64,000 nucleotides of DNA. It comes from Providencia stuartii (GTDB lineage: Bacteria > Pseudomonadota > Gammaproteobacteria > Enterobacterales > Enterobacteriaceae). The notes beneath the pieces are model-generated. The model was not told where the DNA came from, ran no database searches, and saw only the letters and a program-made list of their open reading frames with translations. Location: contig NZ_CP119547.1 of assembly GCF_029277985.1 (NCBI RefSeq), forward strand, positions 124,001 through 188,000, read 5' to 3'. The position numbers and the translations under genes were made by a program. Shown one piece after another: positions 58,901-64,000 of the stretch (position 1 is the first letter of the stretch; every line of letters starts with the position of its first letter).

Positions 58901-59029
58901 TAGCTCGCGCTCTTTAGCACTTAAGTCAAAATATAATCGACGATCATCATCTGAGAAATGAGGTAATCCAAACAGTTCATCTATTTCATCAGTTGACAAA
59001 ATAGATAGCCGCCGAACATCATTTTTCAT
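55949..59029 (-). CDS. tnpA: Tn3-family transposase (1026 residues; ISShfr9-like)
   Basis: This complete Tn3-family DDE transposase is distant from the Tn1331 enzyme. Its N-terminus is MKNDVRRLSILSTDEIDELFGLPHFSDDDRRLYFDLSA. Catalytic-core motifs include THGTNQVNFWILHAFGYHFAPRYRDLHKK and NRGEAYHRLRRAVAFVNGGKFRVKTEEEQQIWNECSRLITNAVIYYN. AT-rich codon use suggests a marine gamma-proteobacterial (Shewanella-like) source. Its stop lies close to the terminal repeat at 55896, the usual geometry. It probably formed a unit with the adjacent toxin-antitoxin pair. Confidence 0.88.
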   Translation of the reverse strand: MKNDVRRLSILSTDEIDELFGLPHFSDDDRRLYFDLSAKERELFDNTRTFSVAAHLVLQLGYFKAKRQFFSYEQESSVLNDLDYIAALYFPTKTLSRLKSPSRPIRAEQQRAILDLFQYKQCDNEVKVDLEDKAQRVAMLSTQPIFIFRELTQYLALHRIVMPSYRYMQEMIGRVVAYERTRIARLLSTCMTSLIDQQLAALLRAESGVFRVSALKHEAKDFSYKELRHEVARRQFFQPLHEFAKQFLITAGISNESGKYYASMVKFYTTYKLQRMKKETAQLYLLFFAFHRFQQINDNLIEALLHWVDQYEKQAKRAAEEAMNNAVTNAAKNLQAAGHVLSLFTDDTITDDTPFSIIKEKAYALLEQERFPLVADYLRNIAFDKTAFEWSHYTKLSATFKRNLRQLFTDLDFAGRVEDSPLLEAIAFLQNLLRTEKSPRQTDPNSFPTEIIPKGLRRYLFSKEGKTFKTLDVDRYEFLVYRLLRNSLEAGDVYVKHSNEFRRFEDDLISDLRWQDKERVLQDIGAPILLAPIQDTLAVFHTMLAARYSAINQHISDGVNKHIKVIGAAEKRRWKLLYPSSDESVNSDFYSQLPGIGIADLLWFVAGNTGFLNAFTHVLDRYVKHEADPREIFACIVAMGTNMGLAKMAEVSGLSSASMAGTSRNYLRLETLRAANDAISNATSQLPAFHLYDIQDSLHSSSDGQRMETQINTLNARYSPKYFGLQKGVSAYTLVANHVPINAKIIGTHEHESHYVFDLLHNNTSDIKPERHSTDTHGTNQVNFWILHAFGYHFAPRYRDLHKKMDTLVGSQHPNECGDWLIKPARKTNDELIEREWPNIQRIMASLAQKDVTQATIVRKLSSYSRQNQTKKALWELENICRTLYILDFVDDVGLRQCVQKALNRGEAYHRLRRAVAFVNGGKFRVKTEEEQQIWNECSRLITNAVIYYNTVLLSRVYEQKQTVGDQNALAQLHSISPVAWQHINMYGNFEFSPSTSKIDIDALVARYAEPEYWKQALIENENSSE

Positions 59030-59052
59030 GGTGCCCTCCCTATTTCACTACA

Positions 59053-59364
59053 TCAAATAATTTCCCGCTCCGCGAGATGTGCAAGTGGAACCATACTTTT
59101 ATGTAAGATCCCAAATACAACGAATTGATGCTCATGTTGGATGTAATAGATGACATGACTTGAATAAGGGAAGCTAAACACATTCATGCGTACCTCGGGT
59201 CTATTTTTCCCAAGGGTGGGTGTTTCAGCCAGCAGTTGAATCGTTTGTCTAAGTCCTGATAAATAGGTCTTCGACTGAGTCGTTCCCCATTGGGCTAACG
59301 TAAAGCGGTGAATACCTATCAGATCAGATTGTGCATCGGGCGTTAAATGATAAGTTACCGGCAT
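59053..59364 (-). CDS. ParE/RelE-superfamily toxin
   Basis: A 103-residue toxin (MPVTYHLTPDAQSDLIGIHRFTLAQWGTTQSKTYLSGLRQTI) with the ParE pattern PEVRMNVFSFPYSSHVIYYIQHEHQFVVFGILHKSM. ParE toxins poison gyrase; RelE relatives cleave mRNA. It overlaps its antitoxin by one base and lies 23 bases upstream of tnpA. Tn3-family elements commonly carry such pairs here. Confidence 0.8.
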   Translation of the reverse strand: MPVTYHLTPDAQSDLIGIHRFTLAQWGTTQSKTYLSGLRQTIQLLAETPTLGKNRPEVRMNVFSFPYSSHVIYYIQHEHQFVVFGILHKSMVPLAHLAEREII

Positions 59365-59542
59365 TAGTCATACTGCCCTGCGGCCAGCTCATCAAAAAAG
59401 GTATTACCATCAACCAAATTGCCCATTTTGATGTCAGTTATGGCTTTCACCGCTTTGGATTGAAGCAAATGTAATTTTAGTGTCTCGATACTTTGGTATG
59501 CATCAGCTGAAATAACAACGGCCACAGGCTTGCCATTTTTAT
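59364..59542 (-). pseudogene. Antitoxin, N-terminus replaced by IS26
   Basis: The last ~58 residues remain (KNGKPVAVVISADAYQSIETLKLHLLQSKAVKAITD...FFDELAAGQYD). This is the end of a Phd/YefM-like DNA-binding stretch plus the toxin-binding tail. IS26 copy 5 removed the first residues. An open frame continues into IS26 and offers an ATG at 59615 with 24 IS26-derived residues, so a chimeric antitoxin may still be made. Confidence 0.7.
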
Positions 59543-60362
59543 GGCACTGTTGCAAATAGTCGGTGGTGATAAACTTATCATCCCCTTTTGCTGATGGAGC
59601 TGCACATGAACCCATTCAAAGGCCGGCATTTTCAGCGTGACATCATTCTGTGGGCCGTACGCTGGTACTGCAAATACGGCATCAGTTACCGTGAGCTGCA
59701 GGAGATGCTGGCTGAACGCGGAGTGAATGTCGATCACTCCACGATTTACCGCTGGGTTCAGCGTTATGCGCCTGAAATGGAAAAACGGCTGCGCTGGTAC
59801 TGGCGTAACCCTTCCGATCTTTGCCCGTGGCACATGGATGAAACCTACGTGAAGGTCAATGGCCGCTGGGCGTATCTGTACCGGGCCGTCGACAGCCGGG
59901 GCCGCACTGTCGATTTTTATCTCTCCTCCCGTCGTAACAGCAAAGCTGCATACCGGTTTCTGGGTAAAATCCTCAACAACGTGAAGAAGTGGCAGATCCC
60001 GCGATTCATCAACACGGATAAAGCGCCCGCCTATGGTCGCGCGCTTGCTCTGCTCAAACGCGAAGGCCGGTGCCCGTCTGACGTTGAACACCGACAGATT
60101 AAGTACCGGAACAACGTGATTGAATGCGATCATGGCAAACTGAAACGGATAATCGGCGCCACGCTGGGATTTAAATCCATGAAGACGGCTTACGCCACCA
60201 TCAAAGGTATTGAGGTGATGCGTGCACTACGCAAAGGCCAGGCCTCAGCATTTTATTATGGTGATCCCCTGGGCGAAATGCGCCTGGTAAGCAGAGTTTT
60301 TGAAATGTAAGGCCTTTGAATAAGACAAAAGGCTGCCTCATCGCTAACTTTGCAACAGTGCC
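59543..60362 (+). mobile_element. IS26 copy 5
   Basis: A complete 820-bp element; flanks ATTTTTAT and CGGTAAAA differ. It joins the truncated antitoxin to an unrelated PHP-ATPase locus, so it marks an IS26-mediated deletion or inversion. Confidence 0.98.
59606..60310 (+). CDS. tnpA: IS26 transposase
   Basis: 234 residues, identical to copy 1 (Gly184). It is intact. Confidence 0.97.
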   Translation: MNPFKGRHFQRDIILWAVRWYCKYGISYRELQEMLAERGVNVDHSTIYRWVQRYAPEMEKRLRWYWRNPSDLCPWHMDETYVKVNGRWAYLYRAVDSRGRTVDFYLSSRRNSKAAYRFLGKILNNVKKWQIPRFINTDKAPAYGRALALLKREGRCPSDVEHRQIKYRNNVIECDHGKLKRIIGATLGFKSMKTAYATIKGIEVMRALRKGQASAFYYGDPLGEMRLVSRVFEM

Positions 60363-60625
60363 CGGTAAAAGTACGCCGGAGTGAATTCAGCAAAAGAGGA
60401 GAGCGGGGAGCATGGCCATTTAAGCCACTGAAGGCAGTCGATATGTAGACCCCCGATGTGGACGAAGGTCTTATTTGCCTTCTGACTTTTCCGCCAGACC
60501 GACTGAAGTTCATGCCAACAGCAATCATAACGGTTACTGAATTACCAGGTGAATGCTTCTATAGTGGGATTACCTTAGGCACCACATGGAAAAGAAACAA
60601 TGACGGTAGGATCACGCTGGTTTAA
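60363..60625 (+). pseudogene. 3' remnant of a gene upstream of the PHP-ATPase
   Basis: An open frame from the IS26 edge (VKVRRSEFSKRGERGAWPF) meets TAG at 60446 and continues in the same frame as TPDVDEGLICLLTFPPDRLKF to a stop at 60623-60625. It overlaps the next gene's start by 26 bases. It looks like the end of a cotranscribed partner gene with an amber codon. The family is not recognised. Confidence 0.35.
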
Positions 60626-61494
60626 ATTTGATTTTCATAACCATACCCCGGCCTCAGATGACTACAAAGTCCCAGATCTCCAGCCCCGGGAATGGCTGCT
60701 GGCTTACATGCGGCAACAGGTCGACTGTGTTGTCATCAGTGACCATAACAGTGGGGCATGGATTGACGTGTTGAAAGCGGAACTGGCGAACATGTCCCGG
60801 GACGCCAGTTCCGGTGAACTGGCAGACTTCCGGCCGCTGACTTTGTTTCCCGGTGTGGAGCTCACGGCCACCGGCAACGTTCATATCCTCGCCGTGTTGC
60901 ACACCCAGAGCACCAGTGCCGAGGTGGAACGGCTACTGGCACAGTGCAACAACAACTGTCCTATTTCGCGTGAAACCCCCAACCATCATCTTGTGCTTCA
61001 GCTGGGACCCGCGGGCATTATCAGTAATATCCGTCGTAACCCGGAAGCTATTTGTATCCTCGCACACATTGATGCGGCGAAAGGCGTTCTGACAAGCCTT
61101 ACTAATCAGGGGGAACTGACGGCCGCTTTTCAGTCAAATCCTCATGCAGTGGAGATCAGACACCGGGAGGAGGAGATTACGAACGGGACTCACCGGCGTT
61201 TAATTGCGGATTTGCCATGGCTTCGGGGATCAGATGCGCACCACCCTGAACAAGCGGGAGTGCGCACCTGCTGGCTGAAGATGTCCGAGCCTGATTTTGA
61301 CGGTCTCAGGCACGCATTACTCGATCCGGAAAACTGCGTGCTGTTTGATGATAATCCACCGGAGGCACCAGCTTCACATTTGCGCAGCCTGACATTCAGG
61401 ACCCGTCTTTGCCAGCCGGCAGATCAGTATGGAGCCTCCGTTGAGTTTAGCCCGTTTTACAATGCGGTGATTGGCTCCCGGGGCAGTGGTAAAT
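60600..61494 (+). pseudogene. PHP-domain/ATPase fusion protein, truncated after the Walker A motif
   Basis: About 298 residues remain. The PHP phosphoesterase domain shows FDFHNHTPASDD (HxH), VVISDHNSG, LFPGVELTA, ILAHIDAAKG and WLRGSDAHHPEQ metal-binding motifs. Near the end, SPFYNAVIGSRGSGK is the Walker A loop of an SMC-like ATPase, broken off by the transposon end at 61495. This layout resembles the PHP-ATPase proteins annotated as TrlF-like, some of which neighbour defence loci. The ATPase part is missing, so it is inactive. Confidence 0.65.
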
Positions 61495-61532
61495 GGCTAA
61501 ATTTGCCCAACGCGGTTAAAACGTAAATTTAG
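61495..61532 (+). repeat. Second copy of the Tn3-family terminal repeat
   Basis: GGCTAAATTTGCCCAACGCG is followed by GTTAAAACGTAAATTTAG. The sequence has the same direction as 55896-55933 and an extra GGCTAAATTT / AAATTTAGCC dyad. It abuts the broken PHP gene; flank TAAAT. Confidence 0.65.
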
Positions 61533-61642
61533 CCGAATTTTATAAGGTTCAAAATGTATACTATTTGATAGCTCTGGTTATTACCTATCAAAACTACTAT
61601 CATAAGTGCATTATCAAAACCTTTAAAGAGATATGGTGATTT
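61533..61642. promoter_or_regulatory. Probable res/promoter region of the resolvase
   Basis: 110 AT-rich bases between the terminal repeat and the resolvase contain TATACTATTTGATAG, ACCTATCAAAACTAC and TATCATAAGTGCATTATC, which look like degenerate resolvase half-sites. Not proven. Confidence 0.4.
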
Positions 61643-62263
61643 ATGTCCAAAGTTGGTTATGCTCGAGTGAGTTCCACGGGTCAAAGCTTAGAAGTGCAAC
61701 TGGGCAAGTTACATCGAGCTGAGTGCAATAAGATATATCAAGAAAAACGCAGTGGGAGGACGGCTGAACGGTCTGAATTTCAATCTTGCATGAGTTATTT
61801 ACGTGAAGGGGATACCCTAGTGGTAACCCGACTCGATCGTCTTGCTCGCTCAGTCGTCCACTTAGCCCAGATTGCTTCGCGTTTTCAAAGTGAAGGTATT
61901 GATTTGCTCGTTATCGATCAGAACATTGATACGAGCACTTCGACTGGGAGACTCATGTTCAATATGTTGGCTGCTATTGCTGAGTTTGAAAATGACTTGC
62001 GGACAGAGAGGCAAGCTGAAGGTATCGCAAAAGCACATGAAAATGGAGTTAAATTTGGTAGGCCTGTAAAACTTACGGACACCTTAAAACAAGCAATTTA
62101 TGATAAAAGAGCTGAGGGGGCCACTATTGGTCAGCTTGCCAAGGAGTATCACCTTGGAGAAGCTTCTATTTATCGGGCAATAAATTCAGTTAAGCAATCA
62201 ATTGTTTCCCCCTACTCGATAGATGTTAAAGAGCTGCGAGATTATGGAAAATATAAAACGTGA
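61643..62263 (+). CDS. Serine recombinase (Tn3-family resolvase)
   Basis: This 206-residue resolvase has MSKVGYARVSSTGQSLEVQLGKL (Ser nucleophile near residue 10), TRLDRLARSVVHLAQI, NMLAAIAEFENDLRTERQAEGIAKA and a C-terminal helix-turn-helix (TIGQLAKEYHLGEASIYRAI). It is intact. It probably belongs to the same transposon family as the transposase at 55949-59029. Bases 62264-62380 downstream hold no gene. Confidence 0.9.
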   Translation: MSKVGYARVSSTGQSLEVQLGKLHRAECNKIYQEKRSGRTAERSEFQSCMSYLREGDTLVVTRLDRLARSVVHLAQIASRFQSEGIDLLVIDQNIDTSTSTGRLMFNMLAAIAEFENDLRTERQAEGIAKAHENGVKFGRPVKLTDTLKQAIYDKRAEGATIGQLAKEYHLGEASIYRAINSVKQSIVSPYSIDVKELRDYGKYKT

Positions 62264-62380
62264 TTGATACTGACTATTGTATGTATTGACGTTTAAAATT
62301 AGCCTTACTGTATTAACGTAACATCAATAGGTATGATAAATTTTCCTTATCTAAAGAGCCTTAGCCTAACATTAATATTT

Positions 62381-62713
62381 CTACGAACAGTTAATGCAGC
62401 GAGTCACGGTAGGATCAAACATAAGCCGATTCAAATCGATATCTTCACCACAGACAAAACAGCTGCCATATTCATCGCTATTTATGCGCAATAATGCACC
62501 TTCAATAACTTGTAACTGATGCTGCTTGCGTCTCGCAGTTTCTAATTCCATTTGCTGTCCTTGCAATGCATCTATACGTGAAAGACGTCCGAGTCGTGAT
62601 TGGTCAAGTTCGACAACTTGCACATCACTCGTTTGTGCTGCAATCTGCGCTAACAAACTTTCCAGCATTTGCTGTAACTGTAAATGCAGTTGTTGCTTTA
62701 GCTGCTCGTTCAT
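62381..62713 (-). CDS. DksA/TraR-family zinc-finger protein
   Basis: A 110-residue protein with an N-terminal coiled-coil (QLHLQLQQMLESLLAQIAAQ) and the C4 zinc finger CFVCGEDIDLNRLMFDPTVTRCINC. Such proteins bind RNA polymerase in the secondary channel and alter the stringent response. It is last in the sulP-usp-dksA order on the minus strand, 90 bases after usp. Confidence 0.85.
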   Translation of the reverse strand: MNEQLKQQLHLQLQQMLESLLAQIAAQTSDVQVVELDQSRLGRLSRIDALQGQQMELETARRKQHQLQVIEGALLRINSDEYGSCFVCGEDIDLNRLMFDPTVTRCINCS

Positions 62714-62803
62714 TTCACCTCCAAACTTAAGCGTCAGAACCTATCTCTATTACTATGCACTAACCAGCGTCTTGGATACTGATTAGTGCAATATCAATAG
62801 CTG

Positions 62804-63658
62804 TTAGCGCAATAATAATAATGGGATATGGCTTTTACTGATCATCTTTGTGGTATTGCTTCCCACAAAAAACTCTCTTATCCGCGAATGGCCGTAGGCC
62901 CCCATCACCATAAGATCGATGTGATGCTCAAGTTGATAGATCTCAAGAGCCGTTTGAACTTCTCCCTGACAAACAGCGGTAACCACATTGAAATTCGCCG
63001 CCATCAGAGATTCGGTCACCAACGCCAGTTCTGCTGTCGCCTGTGATTGAGCATCAGACACCATCACCAAATGACATTCAAGCCCTTTTAAGAGTGGACT
63101 TGTTAGCACTTGATTAAGGGCTTTTTTCGCAGTAATGCTGCCATCGTAGGCAATCATAAATCGTTTCGGTGCTTCAAACTCTGTCATCACCACTAAAATA
63201 GGCTGCTTAACTGTGCGAATGACGTTTTCTAGATGGCTGCCAATCGCCTGCGCTTGATCTTGATGTTGCTCCCCTTGACGCCCCATCACCACCAATCTGG
63301 CATGGGATTCTTGCTCTAACAGGGTTTCGACTAAATCGCCGTGACGCTGCAAGGTTTTAACCACGACTGCAGGTTGTGCCTCCACGATGCGCGTTTGCGC
63401 ATCTTGCAACATATACTTACCCTGCTCGAGTGCCAGCTTGCCCCGGCGCGCTTCGAGCTCAACCATTTCATTGAGCAAGTGCTCCCGTGTACCTAGGCCA
63501 ATATTTCCCGACAGATCTGACTCTATCGGATAGGCTGACTTATCCAATACATGTAATAGGATTACAGGGGCATTCAGTTGAAAGGCGGCCCAGCCACTGG
63601 CATCACATACAGCGGATGTCACATTTGAACCGTCAATACAAGCAATCACATTTGTCAT
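62804..63658 (-). CDS. Tandem universal stress protein (UspA family)
   Basis: The 284-residue protein has two Usp domains: residues 1-150 (MTNVIACIDGSNVTSAVCDASGWA... VVMGRQGEQHQDQAQAIGSHLENVIRTVKQPILVV) and 160-284 (RFMIAYDGSITAKKALNQVL... LMVMGAYGHSRIREFFVGSNTTKMISKSHIPLLLLR). The second domain has the G-x2-G-x9-G(S/T) ATP-binding pattern. It lies 34 bases after the sulP stop, in an apparent operon. Confidence 0.92.
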   Translation of the reverse strand: MTNVIACIDGSNVTSAVCDASGWAAFQLNAPVILLHVLDKSAYPIESDLSGNIGLGTREHLLNEMVELEARRGKLALEQGKYMLQDAQTRIVEAQPAVVVKTLQRHGDLVETLLEQESHARLVVMGRQGEQHQDQAQAIGSHLENVIRTVKQPILVVMTEFEAPKRFMIAYDGSITAKKALNQVLTSPLLKGLECHLVMVSDAQSQATAELALVTESLMAANFNVVTAVCQGEVQTALEIYQLEHHIDLMVMGAYGHSRIREFFVGSNTTKMISKSHIPLLLLR

Positions 63659-63692
63659 CGTTTTATTCCTTTGTTGTTGTGTTGCTAATGGC

Positions 63693-64000
63693 TTAGTGAC
63701 CAGACATCATTTTTTCAACTTCTTCTGGCTTATCGTGTACCCCAAATTTATCGACTATGGTGGCACTGGCTTCGTTAAGGCCAATCAACTCAACCTCAGT
63801 CCCCTCGCGGCGGAATTTAATCACTACCTTGTCGAGGGCCGATACCGCGGTAATATCCCAAAAATGTGCTTGAGATAAGTCGATAGTCACTTTATCAACC
63901 ACTTCCCTAAAATCGAATGAATTACTGAACTTATCTGATGAAGCAAAAAAGACTTGTCCAATAACCTGATAATGGCGACCAGTGTCAGCAGCAGTCGTTG
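63693..64000 (-). CDS. SulP-family anion transporter, C-terminal STAS domain (partial)
   Basis: The frame is open to the window edge and encodes about 101 residues: HYQVIGQVFFASSDKF, VTIDLSQAHFWDITAVSALDKVVIKFRREGTEVELIGLN. This is the STAS domain that ends SulP transporters (sulfate or bicarbonate). The membrane part lies beyond the window. It leads the sulP-usp-dksA operon. Confidence 0.85.
   Translation of the reverse strand, partial: TTAADTGRHYQVIGQVFFASSDKFSNSFDFREVVDKVTIDLSQAHFWDITAVSALDKVVIKFRREGTEVELIGLNEASATIVDKFGVHDKPEEVEKMMSGH

Overview
This window is a mosaic multidrug-resistance region of a large plasmid from Enterobacterales, most likely in a Klebsiella/E. coli-type host. The plasmid class is not proven because no backbone replication gene lies inside the window. 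A mer transposon end joined to an rhs gene, followed by a small operon with a tyrosine recombinase, resembles the resistance-island position of IncC (A/C) plasmids; that assignment is inference. Base composition, codon use and gene ancestry change sharply every few kb: phage, class 1 integron, Acinetobacter plasmid, Tn3/Tn21-family, Xanthomonadaceae-like and Klebsiella chromosomal segments are joined end to end.

Layout. 1-4768: end of a 3'-conserved segment (qacEdelta1, sul1), then ISCR1 and a phage-derived ligase/dfrA10 piece. 4769-10770: class 1 integron with intI1, weak promoter PcW and cassettes dfrA14, arr-2, cmlA, blaOXA-10 and aadA1, cut by IS26. 10771-16945: two directly oriented IS26 copies around msr(E)-mph(E), a pdif site and a broken Acinetobacter-type rep locus. 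16946-21142: 3' part of a Tn2-like tnpA inserted in a truncated Tn21-type mer operon, whose outer repeat is split by an IS5075/IS4321-type element. 21201-29455: IS1, an ISAba125 remnant with its promoter, then blaNDM-1, ble-MBL, trpF, a dsbD fusion ORF, cutA, groES-groEL and an ISCR27-like element. 29662-34942: IS26, blaSHV-12 and Klebsiella deoR-ygbJKL genes. 34943-43764: an IS26 split by a complete 7,997-bp Tn1331-type transposon (tnpA, tnpR, aac(6')-Ib, aadA1, blaOXA-9, blaTEM-1). 43765-49810: truncated tniA, Tn402-type end IRt, broken urf2 and a complete merRTPCADE operon. 49811-55895: probable backbone, with an Rhs fragment ending in an EndoU-type toxin, a MafI-like immunity gene, small membrane ORFs and an uncharacterised operon with a phosphatase-like protein and a tyrosine recombinase. 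55896-64000: parts of a Tn3-family element (transposase, ParE-type toxin, serine resolvase, DksA/TraR, UspA and SulP genes) broken up by IS26 and by a truncated PHP-ATPase gene.

Function. Together the genes predict resistance to carbapenems and nearly all other beta-lactams (NDM-1, SHV-12, OXA-10, OXA-9, TEM-1), sulfonamide, trimethoprim (dfrA10, dfrA14), rifampicin, chloramphenicol, macrolides, streptomycin/spectinomycin, amikacin/tobramycin, bleomycin and mercury. Five IS26 copies, two ISCR elements and several transposon ends explain the assembly. The least described parts are a LexA-type box in front of the ISCR1 transposase, a leader peptide and terminator in front of msr(E), the rearranged Rhs toxin/immunity tail, the operator-controlled operon at 53.3-55.9 kb, and the Tn3-family element with two same-direction ends.
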